A stretch of 28,782 bases of DNA from an uncultured Treponema sp. (lineage in GTDB: Bacteria; Spirochaetota; Spirochaetia; Treponematales; Treponemataceae). Below the pieces are notes generated by a model. That model did no database searches and was not told the DNA's origin. It saw only the letters and a list, made by a program, of their open reading frames with translations. The position numbers and the translations under genes are program-made. Position 1 is the first letter of the stretch. The number at the start of each line of letters is the position of its first letter. Positions 15,427 through 22,277 of the stretch are shown piece after piece. Location of the stretch: NCBI GenBank assembly GCA_938039145.1, contig CALHVG010000052.1, positions 1 through 28,782 on the forward strand, written 5' to 3'.

Positions 15427-16509
15427 CTAATCATAGTTGTAAACTTTAGCAAGAATCTTGTTTTGGTTTTCCGTACTGAGGCTGACGTACTTCATATGAA
15501 GACTGTATACCCCGGTAACGTTTGTCTTTCTGGATTTCACTATTGTTGCGACAGTTTTTATAGTTCCGTCAAAAAGATCAAATTCCAAACCTACAAGCTG
15601 TCCTTCTTTTATCGGAAGATTTGAGGCAATGCAACAGCCTCCGCCGGAAATATTTGTGAGATTTCCGACATATTTTTTGTTCTTCGGAATAAAAAGTTTA
15701 TTTCCGTCCTCATCTTTTTTGACAGATACCGCGGTGAACCTGCATTTTTCGTTTACATCCACACGTTTGTTCTGCCGGCGGGCGTTTGTGATTACATCGC
15801 CGGAATGGCTTACGTACATCACAGTTTTTCCGTCCTGTTCCTGGTATCGAAGAATTCTTGATACGAATGCGTGCGGCATTCCGGAAGGGGAGAGGAACAT
15901 GAATGCGATTTTTGTCATCGGCTCAGGTTTTGTCTCCGTTTCGTAGAATTGGGAAGGAATTTCTACAGCAAGAAAATTTTCGGCGTTCTCTTCCAAACTG
16001 CACGGGACTGTAGCTCCTTTTTTAAGGAGCATAGTGAGCTTTGTTTCGACGGGTATTGCTCGTGAGGTGTGGTAAACTACGGATTCTGCAAATATTTTAT
16101 CAAGATAGAATTTAAGTTTGAAAAGGTTGTTTATTTTCTCTTCGGAAGCTGAGGTTTTTAAAGAAAGGTATGCGTTTTTGAAAAATCCGTCCAGTTTGTC
16201 GAATGTTTTTATTGAATAATATATGTTCGGGATTTTGAAGTTTCTGCACACGTACCACAAAATCGGGATGAATTCTTCTTTAAGCGAATATTTTTGTGCA
16301 AGTTTTATAACGTCCCTGTATTTTGTGGGACGCGCCATCTCTTTTTCTTTGAACTCCGGGGATTCTCTCTCTTTTTTCCTAAGCATTGCGACCGTCCACA
16401 AGCCTAAGAAAACTGCGACAACTACGGCAGCCGCTACTAAAACAAGATATATGACAGGATTCTGTCTTGATGCCAAAGGAGAGTTTCCAGCACGGAAGTT
16501 CAGATTCAT
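15427..16509 (-). CDS. Membrane-anchored PilZ-domain protein (predicted c-di-GMP receptor) in the flagellar operon
   Basis: This is 360 aa from the ATG at 16509, chosen because it forms an ATGA overlap with the upstream stop and has GGAGGAA in front. A longer in-frame start (16554) would overlap the upstream gene by 49 nt. A single membrane helix spans about residues 18-42. A helical cytoplasmic region follows, then a YcgR-like N-terminal PilZ module, then the C-terminal PilZ domain. The c-di-GMP-binding motifs are both complete: RQNKR at 245-249 (RxxxR) and NISGGG at 286-291 (N/DxSxxG). YcgR-type proteins slow or bias the motor. The position downstream of fliD suggests a motility role, but the membrane anchor is not found in YcgR itself. 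Confidence 0.9.
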   Translation of the reverse strand: MNLNFRAGNSPLASRQNPVIYLVLVAAAVVVAVFLGLWTVAMLRKKERESPEFKEKEMARPTKYRDVIKLAQKYSLKEEFIPILWYVCRNFKIPNIYYSIKTFDKLDGFFKNAYLSLKTSASEEKINNLFKLKFYLDKIFAESVVYHTSRAIPVETKLTMLLKKGATVPCSLEENAENFLAVEIPSQFYETETKPEPMTKIAFMFLSPSGMPHAFVSRILRYQEQDGKTVMYVSHSGDVITNARRQNKRVDVNEKCRFTAVSVKKDEDGNKLFIPKNKKYVGNLTNISGGGCCIASNLPIKEGQLVGLEFDLFDGTIKTVATIVKSRKTNVTGVYSLHMKYVSLSTENQNKILAKVYNYD

Positions 16510-17096
16510 TTTATTTCCTCCAGTGCGTCCGCCAGCGATTTCAACCTCGGGCATATCTCGTATTCGGCAAGATCGCCTATGCCTACGGTGTCGCCTGTTT
16601 TCAGGGCTTCTTCAAAATCTTCGAGTATGGGCGAAAAGTCCGCAAAAAATTCCGAAAGGGGCTTTTCCTCCACCCGAATCAGCGAAAATTCTTCAAAAAG
16701 ACTTGCGAATGTTGCCGTGTGGCAAAAATCCTCAACGGCGTTCGCAAGAATCTTTATGTCGCCGTTCGCCTCATTGTCTTTTCCGGTTTGCAGGGCGAGC
16801 GGAACGTTTTCCATTTTTTTCGAAAGTTCCCTGAATACGATTGAAAGCCCCTTGAATTCCTCTTTAAGGGAATTTTTTGTTACAACGTCGAACTCGAATT
16901 TTTCGTTTCCCGAAAGTTCATGTTTTGCTTCTTCGTCGAAATTTTCCGCCGTGATTTTTTTCCCGTCTATAAGGATTCCGACAACAGCGGCATCCTGTTT
17001 CTGGCAGTCAATCTCGAACGCTTTAAGAATATCTCCTACTGTTTTTTCATCCTCGATTCTCGCGTCTATTTTTTCGCCGTTTACATGAATTTCCAT
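16506..17096 (-). CDS. Hypothetical acidic protein between fliD and the PilZ gene
   Basis: This 196-aa protein is strongly acidic, with no signal peptide or membrane helix. The first 70 residues (MEIHVNGEKIDARIEDEKTV start) look like a small beta-rich module; the rest is helical with many Glu and Lys. There is a 49-nt gap after fliD and a 4-nt overlap with the PilZ gene, so it is part of the same transcript. Its position next to the FliD cap gene would suit a chaperone or assembly factor (the place FliS often occupies), but the sequence shows no FliS signature and I do not assign one. The ribosome site (GGGGGA) is 12-13 nt from the ATG, rather far. Confidence 0.8.
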   Translation of the reverse strand: MEIHVNGEKIDARIEDEKTVGDILKAFEIDCQKQDAAVVGILIDGKKITAENFDEEAKHELSGNEKFEFDVVTKNSLKEEFKGLSIVFRELSKKMENVPLALQTGKDNEANGDIKILANAVEDFCHTATFASLFEEFSLIRVEEKPLSEFFADFSPILEDFEEALKTGDTVGIGDLAEYEICPRLKSLADALEEIK

Positions 17097-17145
17097 CTGG
17101 AACTAAATCCCCCTTTTTATGAACTGTTATATTATAGCACCGATT

Positions 17146-19209
17146 CTAGCGGTTTGTGTTATTATTTCTGTTCGAGAAATTTGTTATGGCGGACTGCTGG
17201 CTTTCAAGGCTGTTTAGAGTGCCTTCCATCTGTCCGTATTTGTTCCTAAGTTCGGCTTCCTTTTGTTCCATCTGCGTCTCAAGTTTTGAGATTTTCTGCT
17301 CCGATGACTTTATCTTCGAGTCAAGAGACGAAGTTTTCATTGAAAATATTCCGCCGGTCTGAACATACGCAGTAATCTGTTTGTCAAGGCGATAGCCAAT
17401 ACCGGAATCTATTATTAGGTCGTTGTCGGAATCGTAGCCGAAAAGGTTTTTTACGTCGTCAAGATTTTTTTCAAGCATCTCGTCAAGTTTTTTTTCGTCA
17501 ATCTCAAGATAGCCGCGCATTTTGCTCGGACTGTAGCCGCTGTAGGAACTTGCGTTTGTGGCGATTCCCAACTGGCTTAGCATAGTTACGGTGGCTTCGT
17601 CGGAATAAGGATAACGGGCTTGGGTTGCGGTCTGCACGCTGTATTTCAGGCTGGTAAGAGAGGAGTCTGCGATGAACATTCCGAGTTTTTTCTGCATATC
17701 CTTACGCTCGTCTTCCGAAAGATAGTCAAGTTCGTCTATTATCTCAGATTTGTTCTGCGTAAGGACGTTCACTTCGCTCATCGCCTGGTTGTATTTTCCC
17801 ACAAAAGTGATAAGGGCTTCCTTTGCGGATTCCGTGTCCGGTTTTATGGAGATTGTCGCGGTTTTTTCAGTTTTTTCATGCAGATTCAGCGTCACTTCCG
17901 GAACAACATCGTCTATGTCGTTCGTGCTTCGCTTTATCGTGATTCCCTCGTACTTTATGATTGCGTCCTTTGCTATGCTTATCGGATGTTCAGGGGCGAA
18001 TCCCATGCTTTCGTTCGGATTGTACACATGCATCACGGAAACTTCCAATTCTTTTCCCGTGTTCCTGTTCCGTATTGTTATGGCGTTTAGCCCTTTGAAA
18101 TCGTCAAGGTTAATGTCGATTTCGGTTTTGCCTGACGTAAAAAGCGACGGGGTGGGAATCTCGAGTTCCTTTCCGTCGTCCGTGAGCGCAAACACGATCT
18201 GGTTTGAATGAACTTCGGGGATGGGCTCTATAGGTTTTGCGGGAACGTTCGGAAGATTTGCCTCGAAAGGGGAGTTTGTGATTGTGATGTCCCTGAACGT
18301 CGCCGACCCCGAATTCTGTATGACAGGTCTTGCGTTGTTTTCGTTCAGTTCTTCCGTGATGTCAGTAACGTCTTTTTTTACAAGCGAGAACGATATATGG
18401 GTGTTTGCCTTTCCTTTCGCATCGGACGGAATGGCGACCGTAAAGCCGCTTCTTGGGGGAACTTTTATCGAACCGTCATTTACGCTAAGTTTTGCCGCAG
18501 AAATTTCAGGAAGTCTTTCAGATTCCCTTGCGCCCGTGGAGCGAGGTTCGGAAAGTTCATTTCTGTTTGAGGCGAATTCTTTTGAATGTGGCTTTACCTT
18601 TGCTATCATTCCCGACGATTTTGCGAAACTCATCGCGTCGTCCTCGAATAAAAGCCTGTTTTCTTCGCCTGTCTTTAGGCTTTCGATTGAAAGAGTTTTT
18701 TTCCCCTTGGAGACTCCTATTACCCTGCTTGTTATAAGTCCGTTTCCACGTTTGTTAAGGGCAGCTGAAAAATCCGAAAGAGAGCCGCCTTTCCACCTCA
18801 TTGAAACCGTCTTGTCCTGAATCCTGTATGTATATGTTCCCTGGGGAACTTTTGTGTCCGCATCAAGTTCCGACGTAAGAAATCTGTCCGCCTCGGCGGT
18901 TTGAATCACGTCGATTTTAAAAGTTTCGTACTGCGCTCCTCTTCCTGCGGTCGCACTGACCGCAAAGTCTTGGCTTGAATCCGCAGTCTTGTTGGAAAAA
19001 GGACTTTCGAATGAATAAAGCGTCTTTACAGTTTCACGCAGGGAAGACATTTTTTTGTTTATGCTCCTCCATGCGTCCTGCTCGTCCTTGTATTTGTCGA
19101 GGGTTTTCTGTTCCCTTGTGAGAGGGATTTTCTCGATCTGCATGAGTTTTTCGATTGTGCTTGCGGTATTGTATTTGTCTGTAACGCCTGGGATGCTTAT
19201 TCCTGCCAT
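17146..19209 (-). CDS. fliD: Flagellar filament cap protein FliD (hook-associated protein 2)
   Basis: At 687 aa it is long for FliD. The N-terminus is typical (MAGISIPGVTDKYNTASTIE, KIPLTREQKTLDKYKDEQDAW, FSNKTADSS). The C-terminus carries the FliD_C features: ADSSLTSLKYSVQ, LSQLGIAT, a calcium-binding-like loop YDSDNDLIIDSG from about residue 592, and a long coiled coil ending in LNSLESQQSAITNFSNRN. FliD caps the growing filament and folds incoming flagellin. The central region (about 200-430) is expanded relative to short FliD proteins. It follows flaG by 30 nt with GAGAGG before ATG. No promoter of its own was seen, so it depends on the flaB-flaG transcript. Confidence 0.95.
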   Translation of the reverse strand: MAGISIPGVTDKYNTASTIEKLMQIEKIPLTREQKTLDKYKDEQDAWRSINKKMSSLRETVKTLYSFESPFSNKTADSSQDFAVSATAGRGAQYETFKIDVIQTAEADRFLTSELDADTKVPQGTYTYRIQDKTVSMRWKGGSLSDFSAALNKRGNGLITSRVIGVSKGKKTLSIESLKTGEENRLLFEDDAMSFAKSSGMIAKVKPHSKEFASNRNELSEPRSTGARESERLPEISAAKLSVNDGSIKVPPRSGFTVAIPSDAKGKANTHISFSLVKKDVTDITEELNENNARPVIQNSGSATFRDITITNSPFEANLPNVPAKPIEPIPEVHSNQIVFALTDDGKELEIPTPSLFTSGKTEIDINLDDFKGLNAITIRNRNTGKELEVSVMHVYNPNESMGFAPEHPISIAKDAIIKYEGITIKRSTNDIDDVVPEVTLNLHEKTEKTATISIKPDTESAKEALITFVGKYNQAMSEVNVLTQNKSEIIDELDYLSEDERKDMQKKLGMFIADSSLTSLKYSVQTATQARYPYSDEATVTMLSQLGIATNASSYSGYSPSKMRGYLEIDEKKLDEMLEKNLDDVKNLFGYDSDNDLIIDSGIGYRLDKQITAYVQTGGIFSMKTSSLDSKIKSSEQKISKLETQMEQKEAELRNKYGQMEGTLNSLESQQSAITNFSNRNNNTNR

Positions 19210-19239
19210 GCTGTAACCTCTCGCCGAAAATCCGGAAGA

Positions 19240-19629
19240 CTAAATCATCTGGTCGAAAAGAACGCCGATGGCCTTCCTTATTCTTAGCTTGAGTTTCTGC
19301 ATATCCTCGGACGGTATTTCCTTTACGACTTGCTCGGTGCTTGTGTCAACAATCTTGACGACTACGCTGCCGAGTTCTTTGTTTACATTGAACTGAAGTT
19401 TTGTCCCCATCACCAAATCGGAGAGTTTTTGGAGTTCCTTAGCATCCGCTTCTATGTCTGCTTTCGTTTTGCTGATGCTGTCTATGACTTCCGAGCCGCC
19501 TCTTGAGATAAGAGCGTCTTCGGAGACACTCTTTGCATTTTGGGCGAATCTTGAGTCTTTCCCTGTGGCGGAACTTTTTACCGGACCATCCGTGGTCATT
19601 TTTTGCCCTATAGAACCAATGACATTCAT
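19240..19629 (-). CDS. flaG: FlaG-family protein
   Basis: This is 129 aa from the ATG at 19629, selected because AAGGAGG lies 7 nt upstream. The in-frame ATG at 19713 would put the terminator hairpin inside the coding region. The C-terminal half is a clear FlaG domain (LQFNVNKELGSVVVKIVDTS, EQVVKEIPSEDM). FlaG family members affect flagellar filament length; the exact mechanism is poorly known. It lies between the second flaB and fliD, which is the usual context. Its leader is a terminator-like hairpin plus a ribosome site that can be folded into a small hairpin. Confidence 0.92.
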   Translation of the reverse strand: MNVIGSIGQKMTTDGPVKSSATGKDSRFAQNAKSVSEDALISRGGSEVIDSISKTKADIEADAKELQKLSDLVMGTKLQFNVNKELGSVVVKIVDTSTEQVVKEIPSEDMQKLKLRIRKAIGVLFDQMI

Positions 19630-19633
19630 AAGG

Positions 19634-19648
19634 CTTCCTCCTTGAAAG
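19634..19648 (-). promoter_or_regulatory. Ribosome site of flaG in a small hairpin with an AAGGA loop (CsrA-like)
   Basis: On the mRNA strand CTTTC-AAGGA-GGAAG can form a 5-bp stem (one G-U) with the Shine-Dalgarno core in the loop. The surrounding CAAGGAGG matches CANGGANG, the CsrA recognition core. A competing pairing (AAGG with CCTT next to the ATG) would also hide the site. The stem is short, so this is a candidate only. Confidence 0.45.
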
Positions 19649-19682
19649 AAAAGAATGGGAGAGGGGCGCACCCCTCCCATTC
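19645..19682 (-). terminator. Terminator-like hairpin between the second flaB and flaG
   Basis: On the minus strand GAATGGGAGGGG pairs with CCCCTCTCCCATTC (12 bp, two-base bulge, loop TGCG), followed by TTTTCTTT. It starts about 70 nt past the flaB stop and its U-tract directly meets the flaG ribosome site. It should reduce read-through and so set a high flaB : flaG-fliD ratio. Confidence 0.8.
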
Positions 19683-19748
19683 CACGTAAAAAGGTTTTGG
19701 ATAAAGATGACATCCAGAAATCTCTATGAAAACCCTTTCTGCGATTTT

Positions 19749-20597
19749 TTAGCTCAGCAGTGCAAGTACGTTCTGAGACTGTGAGTTTGCCTGTGCAAGC
19801 ATTGCAGTACCTGATTGTGTGAGAATCTGGTTCTTTGTGAACTCTACAATCTCTCTTGCCATGTCCGTATCTCTGATACGGCTTTCTGCGGCCTGAGTGT
19901 TCTCTGCGGCGATGTCTACGCCTTTTGCTGCCATCTCAAATCGGTTCTGGTAAGCACCGAGGTCAGCCCGCTGTTTTGAAACAGTCTTCAAAGCGGCATC
20001 TACAGTACCCAAAGTGGAGTTTGCCGTTTCGGGAGTTGCGATTGTAACCGCCTCTCCGCTGTCCTGAGAGCCTTTAAGTCCAAGAGCCATGGCTGTCATC
20101 GTTCCTATGTAAACCCTGGCGTTCTGATCCATGTTTGCTCCGATATGGAACTGCATGATTTCAGTGGAATTTTCAGCAAAGCGACCGGTAAGAAGGTTCA
20201 TACCGTTGAACTGTGCCTGGCTTGCAATTCTGTCAACTTCAGTGATGAGCTGCGAAACTTCCACCTGAATCTGCATACGGTCTTCCGCACTGTAGATTCC
20301 GTTGGCAGACTGCACGGCAAGTTCCCTTACTCGCTGGAGAATGTCTGTGGTCTCCTGCAGGTAGCCTTCCGTTGTCTGAATGAATGAAACACCGTTTTCG
20401 ATGTTTTTTGATGCCTGGTTCAAGCCTCGGATCTGGCTTCTCATTTTTTCAGATACTGCAAGTCCTGAAGCGTCGTCGCCGGCTCGGTTGATTCGTTCGC
20501 CGGAAGAGAGTTTTTCGATGTTTTTCATTATACCGTCATTTGAAATGCCCAGTACACGATCAGCATACAAAGAACTCATGTTGTGATTAATAATCAT
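19749..20597 (-). CDS. flaB: Flagellar filament core protein FlaB (second copy)
   Basis: This is 282 aa from the ATG at 20597 (MIINHNMSSLYADRVLGISN), with GGAGGG upstream; a longer in-frame start at 20696 would lie upstream of the ribosome site. It has full flagellin D0/D1 ends: EKLSSGERINRAGDDASGLA, LQETTDILQRVRELAVQSAN, and the C-terminal AESRIRDTDMA...LAQANSQSQNVLALLS. The central D2/D3 region is nearly absent, as in spirochaete core flagellins that polymerise in the periplasm under a sheath protein. It is clearly paralogous to the upstream copy but not identical, notably between residues 140 and 210. Its own sigma-70-like promoter (20917-20945) and long leader suggest control separate from the first copy. 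Confidence 0.95.
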   Translation of the reverse strand: MIINHNMSSLYADRVLGISNDGIMKNIEKLSSGERINRAGDDASGLAVSEKMRSQIRGLNQASKNIENGVSFIQTTEGYLQETTDILQRVRELAVQSANGIYSAEDRMQIQVEVSQLITEVDRIASQAQFNGMNLLTGRFAENSTEIMQFHIGANMDQNARVYIGTMTAMALGLKGSQDSGEAVTIATPETANSTLGTVDAALKTVSKQRADLGAYQNRFEMAAKGVDIAAENTQAAESRIRDTDMAREIVEFTKNQILTQSGTAMLAQANSQSQNVLALLS

Positions 20598-20885
20598 AGT
20601 TGTTTGCCCTCCATGTGATTTCACTGAACGCAAAACTTCATGCTTTGCGTTTCCGCCTTCATACGGGCTTGAGAAGGATTGCGCCCCCTTGCTCAAGTTT
20701 CAGACCCTTTCGGCAGAAGGGGAAGCTGTAATTTCTTAAAGCTGCCGCTTACGCCGCTATGAAGTATGGAAGGACAAGTTTTTCAAAGATCGCACGACCT
20801 GCCTGAAAACAAGCCAAAATAGTGTTCAAAATTCAATGTGTGATGATTTGGTAGAAAAGAAAAGCATCAGGTAAACACCGCACAT

Positions 20886-20915
20886 CGTGAACAGGGCAGT
20901 AAAGCCCTGTTCACG
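20886..20915 (-). repeat. Perfect 12-bp palindrome over the start of the second flaB transcript
   Basis: CGTGAACAGGGC (20886-20897) and GCCCTGTTCACG (20904-20915) are perfect inverted repeats around a 6-nt centre. The arm nearest the promoter begins 2 nt after the -10 hexamer, so the predicted transcription start falls inside the dyad. It could be an operator or a very stable 5'-terminal hairpin. It belongs to the 552-bp non-coding stretch 20598-21149, which otherwise holds the promoter, a weak hairpin near 20624-20650 and the 3' structures of the first flaB. Confidence 0.85.
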
Positions 20916-20916
20916 G

Positions 20917-20945
20917 ATTATAGTACACTATCCCGGTAAAGACAA
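20917..20945 (-). promoter_or_regulatory. Sigma-70-type promoter of the second flaB
   Basis: On the minus strand TTGTCT (20940-20945), a 17-nt spacer and a perfect TATAAT (20917-20922). Initiation near 20910 would give a leader of about 310 nt before the ATG at 20597. No good sigma-28 element was found here (see rejected items). Confidence 0.65.
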
Positions 20946-21039
20946 GACATTATTTAGACTTTGCCTTTAGCCGAACGGCTGATTTTCAGTAATGCTTTGC
21001 ATCTTTTGAAAATCCGGCGTTCAGCAGCGGGCATTGCCT

Positions 21040-21062
21040 AAAAAACTGTCTTTAAAGAAGTT
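21040..21062 (-). terminator. Weak terminator-like hairpin downstream of the first flaB
   Basis: On the minus strand AACTTC and GACAGTT pair (one bulged base) around TTTAAA, running into TTTTTT at 21040-21045. It lies about 90 nt past the flaB stop, after the large nested structure at 21066-21129. Alone it is weak. Confidence 0.4.
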
Positions 21063-21065
21063 CCG

Positions 21066-21129
21066 TCTCCGGCGTAATTTTGTGCATTACGCGAACGGTT
21101 TTCCATTCGCATAATGTATCAGCCGGAGA
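21066..21129 (-). ncRNA. Nested stem-loop in the 3' untranslated region of the first flaB mRNA
   Basis: An outer 8-bp stem (TCTCCGGC with GCCGGAGA) encloses an inner 14-bp stem (CATTATGCGAATGG with CCGTTCGCGTAATG, two G-U pairs) capped by the loop AAAA. It starts 20 nt after the stop codon. No U-tract follows directly, so it looks more like a stabilising or processing element than a terminator. It is part of the mRNA, not a proven separate RNA. Confidence 0.6.
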
Positions 21130-21149
21130 GAATGTTCAAGTCAATCTGT

Positions 21150-22010
21150 CTATCGAAGAAGGCTCAAAACATTCTGACTCTGGCTGTTTGCCTGAGCAAG
21201 CATTGCTGTTCCTGCCTGCTGGAGTACAGAATTCTTTGTAAACTCTACCATCTGTGCTGCCATGTCCGTATCACGGATTCGTGATTCGGAAGCCTGAAGG
21301 TTCTCAGATGAAATATCCAAACCTTTGACGGCGAATTCCATTCGGTTCTGGTAAGCACCGAGATCCGCACGCTGTTTGTTGATCTTCTTGAGACCCTCGT
21401 CGATAATGCCGATAGCGCGGTTGGCGTTTTCTGGTGTATCAAGCAGAATTTTTTCTCCGTTGCTGATTTCTCGGATTCCCAACGCCACTGCGGACATTGT
21501 TCCGATGAAAACCTGCATGCGCTGGTCCATGTTAGCTCCGATGTGGAACCACATTGACGCTGTCACGGAGTTTTCTCCTGTTGGCTGAGCAAATCGTCCC
21601 GTAAGCATGTTCATTCCGTTGAACTGGGCTGAACTTGCTATGCGGTCAACTTCGGATACGAGCGCTGAAACCTCAACCTGAATCTGCATGCGGTCTTCCG
21701 CACTGTAGATTCCGTTGGAAGACTGGATAGCAAGTTCGCGGATGCGCTGCATGATATCCGTCGTCTCCTGAAGGTAACCCTCGGTTGTCTGGATGAATGA
21801 GATTCCGTTCTCAGCGTTCTGAGAAGCCTGGTTCAATCCGCGAATCTGGCTGCGCATTTTTTCGGATACTGCAAGTCCCGAAGCGTCGTCTCCAGCGCGG
21901 TTGATTCTCATTCCAGATGAGAGCTTTTCCATGTCTTTTGAAAGATCAAGACCCGTGATTCCCAGCTGACGATTGGCATAGATTGCCGACATGTTGTGGT
22001 TGATAACCAT
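21150..22010 (-). CDS. flaB: Flagellar filament core protein FlaB (first copy)
   Basis: This is 286 aa from the ATG at 22010 (MVINHNMSAIYANRQLGITG), chosen because AAGGAGG lies 6 nt upstream; an in-frame ATG at 22103 is upstream of the leader structures. It shows flagellin D0/D1 at both ends: MEKLSSGMRINRAGDDASGLA and SESRIRDTDMAAQMVEFTKN...LAQANSQSQNVLSLLR. The middle includes TGENSVTASMWFHIGANMDQ and INKQRADLGAYQNRMEF, as in treponemal FlaB proteins. It builds the periplasmic filament core. It is transcribed from a sigma-28-like promoter through a structured leader with a terminator-like hairpin and a possible CsrA site. Confidence 0.96.
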   Translation of the reverse strand: MVINHNMSAIYANRQLGITGLDLSKDMEKLSSGMRINRAGDDASGLAVSEKMRSQIRGLNQASQNAENGISFIQTTEGYLQETTDIMQRIRELAIQSSNGIYSAEDRMQIQVEVSALVSEVDRIASSAQFNGMNMLTGRFAQPTGENSVTASMWFHIGANMDQRMQVFIGTMSAVALGIREISNGEKILLDTPENANRAIGIIDEGLKKINKQRADLGAYQNRMEFAVKGLDISSENLQASESRIRDTDMAAQMVEFTKNSVLQQAGTAMLAQANSQSQNVLSLLR

Positions 22011-22012
22011 AG

Positions 22013-22029
22013 TATTCCTCCTTGGAATA
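22013..22029 (-). promoter_or_regulatory. Ribosome site of the first flaB folded in a hairpin with an AAGGA loop (candidate CsrA site)
   Basis: On the mRNA strand TATTCC-AAGGA-GGAATA forms a 6-bp stem whose 5-nt loop is the core of the Shine-Dalgarno. The sequence CAAGGAGG fits the CsrA core CANGGANG, and CsrA prefers GGA exposed in a hairpin loop. The stop of the hairpin is 3 nt before the ATG. csrA and fliW are 8 kb away in the same window. Binding is inferred, not shown. Confidence 0.6.
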
Positions 22030-22053
22030 TAAAAAGGTAACGTCCGTGTTACC
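22029..22053 (-). terminator. Terminator-like (attenuator-like) hairpin in the first flaB leader
   Basis: On the minus strand GGTAAC-ACGGAC-GTTACC is followed directly by TTTTTAT. It lies between the sigma-28-like promoter and the ribosome hairpin, with no space for another promoter after it. A 6-bp stem with five U residues is a weak terminator, so partial termination or RNA stabilisation are both possible. Confidence 0.55.
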
Positions 22054-22154
22054 CGAAATTTTTGCAAAAATGTGCATATGTTTTCAAGGCTGCATCTACA
22101 CACTTTTGCAACAGAAACGCTCGGAGCCTTACAGCACCTACATTTCTTTTTAGT

Positions 22155-22182
22155 TTTTCGGCATGGGAAATTAAAAACTTTA
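22155..22182 (-). promoter_or_regulatory. Sigma-28-like promoter of the first flaB
   Basis: On the minus strand TAAAGTTT starts at 22182, and GCCGAAAA covers 22155-22162. The gap from TAAA to GCCG is 16 nt, one longer than consensus, and the -10 element differs at one base (GCCGATAA). Initiation near 22148 gives a leader of about 138 nt. Confidence 0.6.
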
Positions 22183-22192
22183 GCGAAAAAAT

Positions 22193-22262
22193 AAAAAAAA
22201 TGATTTTTTTTAGGGAACTTTGAAAATGCGATGTCTTAACTTGCGATGATAGGGCAAGTTAA
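22193..22262 (-). terminator. Probable 3' end structures of rdgB
   Basis: A perfect 9-bp inverted repeat (TTAACTTGC / GCAAGTTAA, 22236-22262) lies 15 nt past the rdgB stop, but without a following U-tract. Closer to the flaB promoter an AT-only hairpin (A-run, TCA, T-run) is followed by ATTTTTT. Together they may end the rdgB transcript; neither is convincing alone. Confidence 0.35.
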
Positions 22263-22277
22263 AACTCGGAGGCATCA

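Noticed and set aside
19240..19713. Longer flaG start at 19713
   Set aside because: It would translate through a strong hairpin and lacks a ribosome site; AAGGAGG fits the ATG at 19629.
20917..20960. Possible sigma-28 promoter of the second flaB (TAAA followed by CCGGGATAG)
   Set aside because: The -10 part fits GCCGATAA poorly, whereas TTGTCT-N17-TATAAT in the same stretch is a good sigma-70 match.
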